Assembly (NCBI GenBank): GCA_964017185.1
Contig: OZ024879.1
Span: forward strand, 40,989,883 to 41,053,882
DNA length: 64,000 nucleotides
DNA from: Rugalucina vietnamica
Taxonomy: Eukaryota; Mollusca; Bivalvia; Lucinida; Lucinidae
Reading direction: 5' to 3'
The position numbers and the translations under genes were made by a program. Below the pieces are notes generated by a model. The model was not told the origin of the DNA and searched no databases. It saw only the letters and a list, made by a program, of their open reading frames with translations. Below, piece after piece: positions 54,897 through 64,000 of this stretch (position 1 is its first letter; every line of letters starts with the position of its first letter).

Positions 54897-56135
54897 TCAG
54901 TTTGTCATCCTTGGTAGGCCAGGATACAACTGTCGCACAACAGCGTCTACGTTAAACCCTGTCTCCGGTGGGGCAGATTCAGCCCTGTCCTGAAGTATAG
55001 TCGCTTCATCCGTTTCCTTGGAATAGGACACCGAAGTTGATTGGTCACGTGGCTCGTCCTCATCTACCTTATCTCCGCCGCCACAGATCATGGCTAACCG
55101 TCCGAGGCAACTAGGTGTTTCAGATTTAAGAGCTTTCTTTTGTTTACGATACCTGAGGTATAGGAACACCCCACCCCCTATCAGGAGGCAAATCATACTG
55201 TCAATGACAAGATATGCCCAAAGCGGCCAGGAATTGTCAGCAACTTCTATATTGCGCATGCCCCGTAATTTAAAGATTAAGTCTTCCATTGGGATTTGTC
55301 TGACTGTGCTTAAATTTCGTGGTAGTTCAAGTCTGGTAAAATTTGGCAAGGCTTTTGAAAAGGGTTCCCAAATTCGAAAATTGGTAGTATTGTGAATTTT
55401 GATCAGGTCATCATAGGGATCAGAAATTTCAGCATGCTCTTCAAAGCCATAATAAGGTGGTAAACTTAGAAAATTATTTGAAGCATGGCATCCAGCATCG
55501 AGATGAATAATACCCAACGGGGGCATAACAGTTTCGAGTCGCTGTGTTTTCGAAGATTGACGACCTGAAGTTCCAAGACACACAATGGCAAAGTCAAGCT
55601 TTTCTTTGGTTCCGATAACCCAAAGCCCCTGGTTTAAATAAGTCCCCATTGGTAGGAGGGCATTCGGAAGCACAATTTTTTGGCAATTTTGCTCAACATT
55701 CATTTCATTTCTCAGAAACAAGGCCAGTATGCACAGACGATTCATGTTTACTGGTAAAATTGCATTTTCTGGGCTGCAATATCTCGTAACACGGTTACTG
55801 CATGTGAACATCTCATACTCATTTAATGGGGTATAGAGAGTCCGATCTTTATTGATCAGCAATCCGGGGTATTCTATGTCATATCTAGCGACCATATCAG
55901 TTGCAGAGGTCATGATGACCTCTTTTGGTACCTTATGCATAGGTAATGGTATGTTGTGCACACGGTATACTTCATACTCCCCTGTGAAATCAAGAAGTGG
56001 AATATTGATCACAACAATGACTTTGTGATCATCCAGCACCGTTGTACATTTCAGTGTCCGATAATAGTACCAGATATTGGATCGGGGATCCTCCGGAAGT
56101 TTCAGAGTAGAAGGCATTTTAGCACTTATTTGCAC
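54897..56135 (-). pseudogene. Env-like (F-type) glycoprotein, C-terminal portion
   Basis: A 412-codon open frame resembling the large subunit of F-type envelope proteins of errantiviruses and baculoviruses, seen as an old copy in a genome. Early residues include YYYRTLKCTTV and VIVVINIPLLDFTGEYEVYR. A Cys-rich middle follows (FTCSN, RYCSPENA, NCQKIVLPNA, GCHASNN) with N-glycosylation sites (NTTN, NFT, NLS). A single hydrophobic span WAYLVIDSMICLLIGGGVFL at about residues 307-330 leaves a cytoplasmic tail of about 80 residues. It follows the N-terminal portion in another frame; the join near 56,135 is a frame break, so the copy is not functional as it stands. Role in the family: membrane fusion. 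Confidence 0.7.
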
Positions 56136-56943
56136 TAACAGCCTTCTGAGATTTTAGGAGTAATTGAACTTGGTGACAACCTGCTAAGGGACAACATGTT
56201 TAATTCCAATCGTAAATTCTGTAAGTAGAGCGTATCGCGTTGTATGGCATCTCTAATATCAGCCAATATGAGATCCATTTGGGCATACAGGTTAGTAAAC
56301 ATTTCAATACGATTGAAACGCGCCTGAATTTCAATGGTCAAGTTCCTTAAACGAATTTCAAAGATGTCCATACACTCAACAAGGTCGATAATGGCTTGCC
56401 TATTTTCGGAGATTTGCATGCGGGACATATTTAGGATAGTCATTTGTTCCTCAAGAATATGGATAAGAGATTGTTGTTGTCTACTTATGGTATTTACGGC
56501 CCTTCTAACATCGTCTAAATCCGATTCTGACAATGTGCCAAAAAGAAAAGATAATATACGTCCTCCGATTGGCAGGAGGCTTTTTTCGACCTTTCTGACC
56601 TTCCCCCTAATGCTTTGTAATCTTTATAACTCGATATAATGCTTTCTTGGGTATCCTTCAAAGTTTGTAATTCATGTAGCATATACATAATCGTAGCACG
56701 GAAACCTTGTTGCTGTGGTTTCAGGAAATGTCCTGGTAATGTTCGGGCAACCGAATCAGCTCTTAATATATCAGCGTTTACCCTCTCTAGGAAGTACAAA
56801 AATGGTTCAAGGTCATGCACGAATGTGACCAACCATCTGGCACGGGTTGTTGTTATCTCATTGACCTTTTGAAACACCACGTTTTCATGGATTGTTACCC
56901 CGCCGGCACAGACCACAAGTGACAAGAGAATAAGGAGATGCAT
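56135..56943 (-). pseudogene. Env-like (F-type) glycoprotein, N-terminal portion, frameshifted
   Basis: ATG 56,943 opens with a hydrophobic signal peptide (LLILLSLVVCAGG). A helical ectodomain segment WLVTFVHDLEPFLYFLERV follows, then a basic stretch with R-S-E-R that fits a furin-type site (about 56,575-56,595). A frame break in an A-run just after it moves the rest to another frame. There a hydrophobic Gly-rich patch, a heptad-type region (VRRAVNTISRQQQSLIHILE) and further coiled helices run to 56,135. This order (signal, cleavage site, hydrophobic patch, heptad repeat) is that of F-type fusion proteins. The breaks near 56,560 and 56,135 disable this copy. Confidence 0.65.
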
Positions 56944-57075
56944 CGCTGTACTACTTAAGTCTGTCCCCTGCAATGAAACAGACACCTTTAATTAGGCTTA
57001 AACCCCTCTATATAACATTAAATATTACATTTCTTTATTTACAAAAATATAACCAATTGAAGCCACTTCAATTAA

Positions 57076-57490
57076 TTAGATCATTCCAGCGATAGCGCTT
57101 AATAAGGTTTTGAGCTTTACACTCTGGTCCTTCTTGGACCTTGAAGACTTTTTAGACTTAAATATTTTCGCCCCTGTTACTTGTGATGCACATTTTTGCA
57201 CTTCGTCAATAAGCATTGAATCAGAAATGTCATAATCAATGGTAGCCTCCGATTCTGCATCACTTGCAGATTGCATTTCTTCCGATGCATAGGCCTGCTC
57301 ATCTTGTTCGCGTAGTTCGCGTGCACGGATGCGTTTCGCTAGTTCCATTTTTGGAATTTCATTTTCAGAATCCGAATCCTCCCTTTCATGTTGGGCTCTA
57401 CGCACCATTTTCTGTTGGGCATTTTCGGGTTCAGATTCATCTTCAGATGAACTGTCATCTGATGCTGGTGGTACAACATATGCAGCCTTA
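57076..57490 (-). pseudogene. Acidic/basic C-terminal tail of Gypsy pol, out of frame
   Basis: Just after the pol stop a second frame reads VAKAAYVVPPASDDSSSDES, then an acidic-basic low-complexity tail (MVRRAQHEREDSDSENEIP...). It ends with Lys/Ser-rich KIFKSKKSSRSKKDQS at 57,076. Its first residues continue naturally from the integrase C-terminus, so I infer a one-base frame break at about 57,490 rather than a separate gene. No chromodomain is visible. Confidence 0.5.
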
Positions 57491-59395
57491 GCGACGTGGT
57501 TGACCTAATTCGGTCGCAGGAATCTGCCAGTCATCAACTTTTGCTAACAGAATGTCATTGGCATGAGATTCAACTGTCTTGCCATCCAACTGATTACGTA
57601 ATACGTAGGTCACTGGAGGTTTCTGTTCTATAATCCGATAGAATGGCCGCCAGCGGCCTTCTATCTTTGTCCGGACATGTTTCTTATAGAACACAGGGTC
57701 TCCAACCTTATACGTAATGTCTTTTCGTTTCTTGTTAGCATATTTGGCTTGCTTACGCTGCTGTTTTCTCAGCCGACCGTGGACCAGCATAAATGCCTTA
57801 TGCTGTTCCTGTAGTGCAATCTGATGCATATCTTCACCTTGATATTTAAGCCTAGGCTTCAACAAGTTGTCAAGTGGTAGGACAACGTCACGTCCATACA
57901 GAAGATAGTATGGAGTGTACCCAGTAGCTTCACTAACATTGAACCGGATAGCTGCAAGCACTTGGTTCAAATGTAAGTCCCAGGTATCTTGTCCATCTTG
58001 AAGCCTTTTAGCCAACACATCATGTAAAGTCCTGTGAAACCTCTCCACTTTTGAATTGCTACTTGGGTGATAGAACGAAGTGGTAACATGATGGATGTTC
58101 AGAGTCTGTAACGTTTCTTTGACGACCCTGTTAACATTTTCAGACCCATTATCTGTGACCAGCTCCAGACAGCACCCAAAACGTGGATAAATTTCCTCAA
58201 TTATCAAATGAGCAACCGTCTCGGCTGTTTTATCAGGTACAGCAAATGCTTCGGGCCACCCACTGTACCAGTCAACAAACGCAATGATATATTTATTGCC
58301 TGACAACGTTTTATTGTACGGTCCAGACAAGTCCATGCTCAATTTCGCCATGGGATAAGGTGGTATATCCGCATTTTGTAGCAAAGGCTTTACATTTTGT
58401 CCAGATCTAGCTTGACAGTCAACGCATTTCGAGACATACTCATACAGCTCTTGAAACAGGTTTGGCCAGAAATATTTCTGTCGTATGGCATCATATGTCT
58501 TTTGAACACCCATGTGACCATTGTCATCATGGTACTGGTGCACAACCATCTGTCTCAAATGGGTAGGTATGAACAATCGAAGAGTAGGATTGTCATCTGG
58601 ATCAGACAAGTAATACAAAATGTCATTGTCAATCAGATACCTACGTTTAACAGCTTTGGTCGGTTCACCGTGTTTCAAGACCTTTTTAAGCCCCATGATT
58701 TCCTCATCTTTAGCCTGTTCCTCTGTCATGTCCAGACCTATAAGGTCAGTCTCTGGGCTTTCGGGTCTTTCTTTTTCAAAGGCAGTACAACCAGCAAAAT
58801 GCTTTGGATTGATTTCATTTGAATTTATAGCCCCTACCTCAAATGCGTTGTCATTTATATCTAGTTCAAATGATTCTGGCTCAGCCTCAATGTCTGTCGT
58901 GTCAGGTTTTCTTGACAACAAGTCTGCACAAGTGTCCTCAGTACCTGGTATGTACTCAATGGTACAGTCATACCCTGCCATTCCCAAGGCCCATAGTTGA
59001 ATTTTCTTGTTCTGCATAGGTGATTCCAACAAATATTTTAACGGCTTATGATCAGTTTTGATGACAAACTTCGCGTTGTGAAGATAATAATCCAGCTTTT
59101 GCAAGGAAAAGTGGATAGCAAAGGCCTTTTTTTCTATGGTGGACCACTTACATTGGGTCTTACTTAACTTATGAGAAAGGTAGTAGATAGGTTTTTCATT
59201 CTTGACATTTGGCAGAAATTGTTCTGCGTCTTCAGACTGTTGAGTCAAACAGGCCCCTATACAGGAATTGCTAGCATCTGTGTACAGCGTATAAGGCTTA
59301 TTTGGGTCAGGGTAGGCCAACAAAGGTACCACTGTGAGACTTTGTTTCAAGTAGTCGAAGCTGCCTTGACATTCGTCTGTCGGCCCGTACCGGAC
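57488..59395 (-). pseudogene. Gypsy pol: RNase H and integrase, 5' part cut by LINE
   Basis: The open frame starts in the RT-RNase H connection (ECQGSFDYLKQSLTVVPLLA). RNase H follows (YTLYTDASNSCIGACL, KAFAIHFSLQKLDYYL, KTDHKPLKYLLESP). The integrase zinc motif comes next (HQYHDDNGHMGVQK with its two His, CVDC about 40 residues on). Then come the catalytic D-D-E: LSMDLSGPY, LVTDNGSEN and SKVERFHRT. The C-terminal GDPVFYKKHV...EGRWRPFYRII is the GPY/F-type module. Integrase cuts and joins element DNA to the genome. The frame is intact for 620 codons but lacks RT and gag: LINE copy B begins at 59,412 on the opposite strand. Further gag-pol may lie beyond the window. Confidence 0.85.
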
Positions 59396-60032
59396 CCGGA
59401 TTAGAATAGGCCGGTCGCTCCCTCATGCGGAACCGTAAAACCCGGTCAAAAGAGGTGCCACCTGTTTGCCGTGGGTGGATACCCGTAAGCCGGAGAAGAG
59501 GATCCTGGAGGTTGAGGGACAGGCCAGAGATCTTCACCTGTCTCAACACGCCTCTTTGGCCTCGGATTCGGTGTAAACGGGAGGCCGTGGAGGCTCGACA
59601 CGGTCAATCGGCTGCCATGCCTTGCCCTGAGATCTCTTCTTCCTTCTAACTTTTTCAGTATCGAATGATACGCAACCGTGTTCCAAATTTCTTCATTTAA
59701 TCATCCTTTTCCCTATATCTCAGAAGGCGGTGGTTTAAGGGTCAATCGACGGGCTTGTTTTTCGGTATTTCTGGGTTACTTGGGTCTAGGTTGAGAGGCA
59801 GGGTGGGTACAACGTCTGAATGTTATTTCGGTTTTCTTTATTAGACATCTGACTTGATATTCAGTTGTTGTTAAAGCTTGGGTAGTCTGAAGTACTTTGG
59901 AATCTTGCACGGCGAGTATGACGGGTATGTAGCTTTGGCGCTGGAAACTGGAGAGCCGTTTCCGTATAGCGTCCCCTTGTAGGGCTCCAAGGAGGGTGAA
60001 GCGCATAGCCGTCGAGACTTAAAACTAAAAAA

Positions 60033-61256
60033 ATGGATTCAATGGCACACAAACGACAACGACCGGACTCCGACGACGATATAGACGCTTCGACACTGTT
60101 TAGAGCACAAGAAAATTTTCCAAAGTTTATAATTATTGAATCAACAAACAAAGAAACACAAGTTACATCACTGTCACCTTTCGTTATTGAGAAACAAATT
60201 GAATCTATGATAGGCACACCAAAATCTGTGAAGAAATTAAAAAACGGAACATTGTTAGTAGAAACAACAAGGAAAATGCAAACAGATATTATTTTAAAAT
60301 CAAAAAAGTTCTTCAATCTACCAGTAGAGGTTAAACCACACAAAACTCTAAACTCTTCCAAAGGCATAATCAGAGACAGAAATCTTAAAGGAGAATCGGA
60401 AAAGAACATACTCGAGTACTTGGAAAATCAAGGTGTTACAGCAGTAAAACGCTTCACAATTAAAAAAGGACAAGACACAATCAACACGAATACATTTCTT
60501 TTAACATTTGACTCAGTTGTACCACCTAAATCTCTGAAAATCTTTTATCAAATTATTCCTGTCGATCTGTACATACCAAATCCTTTGAGATGCTTTAACT
60601 GTCAAAAATTTGGACACCATGAGGACAAATGCCCAGTTGACCCCGGGTCAGTCTGTGAAAGATGTGGTATGGGAAACCATGACCATCATACAAATCACTG
60701 CAAAAACCCCACAAAATGTGTCAACTGTGGCGGAGCACATCTATCACGGTCAAATGAATGCGAAACATGGAAGAAGGAAAAAGAAATCATGCGATTGAAG
60801 ATAACAAAGAACTTGACATATCTTGAAGCTCGAAAACAACTTGAACAGAAGCCTGAATTTAGTTTCTCACATATAGTCAAATCACTTGCTGCCAAACCAG
60901 AAACCAAAACAGCTGCTACACAATACAGTGTCGAAGACTGTAAGATTACAGAGAGTTCAAAAATTCTCATTGCGAGGAAACCAAACAGAAACAATAATTC
61001 TCAAAATCAGAACGTAACATCAAGCAAATCTCTGTCAGAACAAGCCAAAGTTAGTTCAAAACCAAACCAACCGAGTACAAACGCAAAACCACATTCTGCA
61101 TCCAGTAGGGTGCAGAAGGGATCAGATGATCCCGTCCAACAGTATAACAAATTTGGAGCGCTGGCTAATGACGATGCCATGGAGATGGACGAGGTTGCCT
61201 CGCGCCCTGGTTCCCGTGGCCATCGTCCTCGGTCACCAATCACAGCTCCAAAGTAG
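60033..61256 (+). CDS. LINE ORF1, gag-like RNA-binding protein (copy B, intact)
   Basis: 407 codons from ATG 60,033. Residues about 1-25 are charged (HKRQRPDSDDDIDA). Residues 30-165 form an RRM-like region (FPKFIIIESTN, GTLLVETTRKMQTDIIL, VPPKSLKIFYQIIPVDLYIP). Residues about 185-250 carry three CCHC knuckles: CFNCQKFGHHEDKC, CERCGMGNHDHHTNHC and CVNCGGAHLSRSNEC. A Lys-rich helix and a Ser/Asn/Gln-rich tail follow. Proteins of this kind coat the element RNA in a ribonucleoprotein. The stop is followed by ORF2 after 62 bases, so ORF2 may be translated by reinitiation or internal entry. No lesions, unlike copy A. Confidence 0.9.
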   Translation: MDSMAHKRQRPDSDDDIDASTLFRAQENFPKFIIIESTNKETQVTSLSPFVIEKQIESMIGTPKSVKKLKNGTLLVETTRKMQTDIILKSKKFFNLPVEVKPHKTLNSSKGIIRDRNLKGESEKNILEYLENQGVTAVKRFTIKKGQDTINTNTFLLTFDSVVPPKSLKIFYQIIPVDLYIPNPLRCFNCQKFGHHEDKCPVDPGSVCERCGMGNHDHHTNHCKNPTKCVNCGGAHLSRSNECETWKKEKEIMRLKITKNLTYLEARKQLEQKPEFSFSHIVKSLAAKPETKTAATQYSVEDCKITESSKILIARKPNRNNNSQNQNVTSSKSLSEQAKVSSKPNQPSTNAKPHSASSRVQKGSDDPVQQYNKFGALANDDAMEMDEVASRPGSRGHRPRSPITAPK

Positions 61257-61318
61257 AAGTTTCCAGTCTACATTTAAACAAAAGGTCACGCATTTAAATC
61301 TCCTCTCTAAATTATTTA

Positions 61319-64000
61319 ATGGGTAGCAAATATAAAATAATACAATGGAACTGTCGAGGTGTAAAACCACGTTTTGAAGAACTACTACTTCTTTTGTCAC
61401 TACTTAGACCTTCTGTTTTCTGTCTTCAAGAAACTTTCCTCAAACCTAATGACACGTTTACTTTGAAAGGCTTTAATGTTTACAATCACATTCACTTGGA
61501 TTGTCTAAGAGCATCTGGTGGAAGCTCTTTACTTGTCCATTCAACATTACCACAACGTCAAATTAAACTTAAAACGGATCTACAAGCGGTAGCTGTTTCT
61601 GTTACACTCGAGAAAGAGATAACTTTCTGCTCAGTCTATATCCCTCCCTCTTATATTTTAAAATCTGAACAACTTACTTCTTTACTTCAACAGCTTCCTT
61701 CACCCTATATGTTGGTAGGTGACTTCAATGGTCACAATGTGCTTTGGGGTTGTAATGACAATGATCCCAGAGGAGAATTAATCGAGGATTTCATCACGAA
61801 AAACGACATTTGTTTGATGAATGATAAATCTAACACTTATCTAGATTCTGGTAAAGGCACATTCTCATCCCTTGATCTTTCAGTCTGTCACCCCTCTCTC
61901 TATCTTGACTATGACTGGTCTGTTTGTGAAGATCAACGTGGATCTGACCACTTTCCAATTTTGATTGAAAGCGTTCAGACTCATGATGAAGCCCATAATC
62001 CCAAATGGAAATTGAATAAAGCAGATTGGGATTTATTTCATACTTTATGTAATGAGTCCCTTACTGATACTTTTCTCTCTGATTCTTCTGATCCTATAAC
62101 TGACTTCACCTCTTCTTTAATAAATATATCTGAGAAATGTATCCCCAAAACCTCGACGAACCCAAAGAAAAGTAACCCATGGTATAACGACGACTGTAAA
62201 GATGCTATCAAACAACGGAAAGACACTTTGTCGAAGTTCTGCAAGTTCCCAACGCATGAAAATTTAAATACTTATAGGAATTCTAGAGCAAAAGCCCGTC
62301 GGACTATAAAGTCTGCAAAACGCAAATCATGGAGAACATATGTATCGAATTTGAATTATAAAACACCAACTAAGAAAGTTTGGGACATGGTTAGGAAAAT
62401 ATCCGGTAAATCTAAATCTGCTTCTTATCACCATCTTAATTACAATTTCAACAATGCGAACGAAACAGCTTCCACAAAACAAGATATAGCAGATACTCTG
62501 GCATCACAATTTTGTTCAAATTCCTCAACCAGTCATTATTCGGAGGAATTTCAAAAATATAAGAAAGAACAAGAAAAGACTAAGTTAAACTTTAAGTCCT
62601 CAAATAATGAAGAATATAATACTCCTTTTAATTTGGATGAACTAAAAGACGCCATCAGTAAAGCCCATGATACAGCAACAGGTCCCGATGAAGTTCACTA
62701 TCAAATGTTAAAACATCTTCCACCAAAATCACTTCATGCTCTCTTAGATATATTTAATGATATGTGGGAAACTGGAAAGTTTCCCGAAAGTTGGGAACTA
62801 GCCACTATAATACCAATTCCTAAACCTGGAAAAGACCATGCAGAACCTAACAGCTATAGACCGATAGCACTTACAAGTTGTCTTTGCAAAACTTTAGAGA
62901 GAATGATAAATGTAAGACTTGTTTGGTACTTAGAAAGTAATAACCTAATATCTCCTGTTCAGTCGGGCTTCCGTTCTGAACGAAGTACCAACGACAATTT
63001 AGTAAGACTGGAAACCTTTATTCGTGATGCTTTTGTTGCAAAGGAGCATGTTGTTGCTGTGTTTTTCGACTTGGAAAAAGCTTATGATACCACCTGGAGA
63101 CATGGTATTATGCGAGATCTACATGATCTCGGAATACGAGGCAGATTAGCTACATTTATCGAAAATTTCCTTGCGGATCGTTGGATCCAGGTTCGTGTTG
63201 GATCGACTTTATCCGAAAAGTTCGACCAAGCACAGGGTGTCCCACAAGGGAGCATCTTGTCTACAACATTGTTCAATATTAAGATAAATAGCATAATGGA
63301 TTGCTTGGATCCTAAAACAGATGGATCATTATATGTAGATGATTTCTGTATGTGTTACAGGTCAAAAAGTATGAGAACTATCGAAAGGCACTTACAGCAG
63401 TGCATTAACAGAATAGAAAACTGGGCCTCACATAATGGTTTCAAATTTTCCAAGTCGAAAACTCAATGTGTACATTTCTGTCAACTACGGAAAGTACACA
63501 ACGATCCCGAACTTTATTTATATGGTTCTCTTATTCCAGTAGTTGAAGATTTTAAATTTCTTGGAGTTCTTTTTGATCGTAAACTTTCTTTCATTCCACA
63601 TATCAAGTACTTAAAAGCCAAATGCCTGAAAGCATTGAACTTACTGAAAGTATTATCACACACAGACTGGGGTGCTGATCGCACTGTCCTTCTCCAGCTA
63701 TACCGTTCCCTCATTCGTTCAAAATTAGATTATGGATCCATCGTATATGGATCGGCAAGACCATCATATATCAGTTCTCTTGACACAGTGCATCATCAAG
63801 GCCTAAGATTAGCTCTGGGTGCTTTTCGAACATCACCTGTACAAAGCCTCTATGTTGAGGCTGAAGAGCCATCTCTATATTTACGACGAGAGAAACTTGC
63901 CCTACAGTACGCCATTAGAATTGCTGCTAATCCATTAAATCCAGTTCATAAGGTGTCTTTTCCGCCATATATTTCTGAAGAAGTCGTACAGCTTTACGAA
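61319..64000 (+). CDS. LINE ORF2: endonuclease, RT, RNase H (copy B, open to window end)
   Basis: From ATG 61,319 the frame is open for 893 codons to the window end. Residues about 1-230 are an APE-type endonuclease: IIQWNCRGVKPRFEEL, FCLQETFLKP (catalytic Glu), YMLVGDFNGHNVLWG (Asp/Asn), RGSDHFPILIE (SDH). A basic linker follows (ARRTIKSAKRKSWRTYV), then RT: TGPDEVHYQMLKHLP, IPIPKPGKDH, SYRPIALTSCLCKTLERM, VAVFFDLEKAYDTTW, QGVPQGSILSTTLFNI and SLYVDDFCMCYRS (catalytic YVDD, about 63,332). The thumb ends the visible part; RNase H lies beyond the window, judging from copy A. The protein nicks target DNA and reverse transcribes element RNA there. No lesion is visible. Confidence 0.9.
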   Translation, partial: MGSKYKIIQWNCRGVKPRFEELLLLLSLLRPSVFCLQETFLKPNDTFTLKGFNVYNHIHLDCLRASGGSSLLVHSTLPQRQIKLKTDLQAVAVSVTLEKEITFCSVYIPPSYILKSEQLTSLLQQLPSPYMLVGDFNGHNVLWGCNDNDPRGELIEDFITKNDICLMNDKSNTYLDSGKGTFSSLDLSVCHPSLYLDYDWSVCEDQRGSDHFPILIESVQTHDEAHNPKWKLNKADWDLFHTLCNESLTDTFLSDSSDPITDFTSSLINISEKCIPKTSTNPKKSNPWYNDDCKDAIKQRKDTLSKFCKFPTHENLNTYRNSRAKARRTIKSAKRKSWRTYVSNLNYKTPTKKVWDMVRKISGKSKSASYHHLNYNFNNANETASTKQDIADTLASQFCSNSSTSHYSEEFQKYKKEQEKTKLNFKSSNNEEYNTPFNLDELKDAISKAHDTATGPDEVHYQMLKHLPPKSLHALLDIFNDMWETGKFPESWELATIIPIPKPGKDHAEPNSYRPIALTSCLCKTLERMINVRLVWYLESNNLISPVQSGFRSERSTNDNLVRLETFIRDAFVAKEHVVAVFFDLEKAYDTTWRHGIMRDLHDLGIRGRLATFIENFLADRWIQVRVGSTLSEKFDQAQGVPQGSILSTTLFNIKINSIMDCLDPKTDGSLYVDDFCMCYRSKSMRTIERHLQQCINRIENWASHNGFKFSKSKTQCVHFCQLRKVHNDPELYLYGSLIPVVEDFKFLGVLFDRKLSFIPHIKYLKAKCLKALNLLKVLSHTDWGADRTVLLQLYRSLIRSKLDYGSIVYGSARPSYISSLDTVHHQGLRLALGAFRTSPVQSLYVEAEEPSLYLRREKLALQYAIRIAANPLNPVHKVSFPPYISEEVVQLYE

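Larger units (their letters stand above)
59412..64000 (+). mobile_element. LINE copy B: I/Nimb-like element, apparently intact, runs off window
   Basis: Same family as 24,928-30,686. The 5' end CGGTCGCTCCCTCATGCGG starts at 59,412 after Gypsy pol sequence and a short unmatched stretch (about 59,396-59,411). The 5' UTR (59,412-60,032) is GC-rich with conserved blocks (TCTTCACCTGTCTCAACACG, CACGGCGAGTATGACGGG) and probably holds the internal promoter usual for such LINEs. ORF1 and ORF2 are both uninterrupted in view. The 3' end and the target-site duplication lie beyond 64,000. Copies A and B point away from each other. Confidence 0.9.

Overview
This is eukaryotic, AT-rich DNA, most probably from a mollusc and perhaps a bivalve. 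That is an inference from the transposon mix: an I/Nimb-like LINE, an L2/CR1-type LINE, Penelope-like, BEL/Pao, Gypsy with env, a DIRS/Ngaro-type element, a Helentron-like element, a MULE-type transposase, a tRNA-derived SINE, and repeats rich in the phrase GGTCAAGGTCA / GTCATGTGACC. I found no clear intact host gene, no rRNA or tRNA gene and no CRISPR. Nearly all the coding content is transposon protein, mostly broken.

Layout. 0-8 kb: sparse sequence with a LINE C-terminal fragment (minus) abutting a Penelope C-terminal fragment (plus), and one unrecognised two-exon gene (5.9-6.6 kb). 8-12 kb: a SINE, a degenerate SGNH-hydrolase ORF with a retroelement-like head, a 331-bp direct duplication, and exons of a MULE-type transposase. 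13.9-21.1 kb: a Gypsy integrase tail, a C2H2 zinc-finger ORF cut by a 5'-truncated LINE, a Penelope reverse transcriptase, and the 3' half of a BEL/Pao element with its LTR. 22.4-30.7 kb: one 8.3-kb LINE block holding a complete element (24.9-30.7 kb, minus) plus an extra 3' piece (22.4-24.9 kb). A single 12-bp target-site duplication flanks the whole block.

31-49 kb: mostly non-coding. It has a mariner-like MITE (32.3-33.4 kb), a Helentron C-terminal helicase/endonuclease remnant (35.0-36.5 kb, minus), tandem arrays (36.9-39.6 kb), a possible BEN-domain exon (41.3 kb), dispersed repeats with palindromic ends, and a 2.05-kb element with perfect 28-bp inverted repeats and a TTCT target duplication (46.9-48.9 kb).

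49.8-64 kb: a DIRS/Ngaro-type gag plus reverse transcriptase (minus), a hairpin-forming minisatellite, and then the 3' LTR and 3' two thirds of an env-bearing Gypsy element (52.9-59.4 kb, minus). The Gypsy element carries an extra RING-like ORF. A second, apparently intact copy of the 22-30 kb LINE starts at 59,412 inside the Gypsy pol gene and runs off the window end with both ORFs open.

The pieces do not form one pathway. They record nested insertions: LINE into Gypsy, Gypsy into minisatellite, LINE into zinc-finger ORF. The most unusual signals are the composite LINE block with one target duplication, the env-plus-RING LTR element, and a dispersed repeat whose internal 35-bp segment is inverted between two copies.
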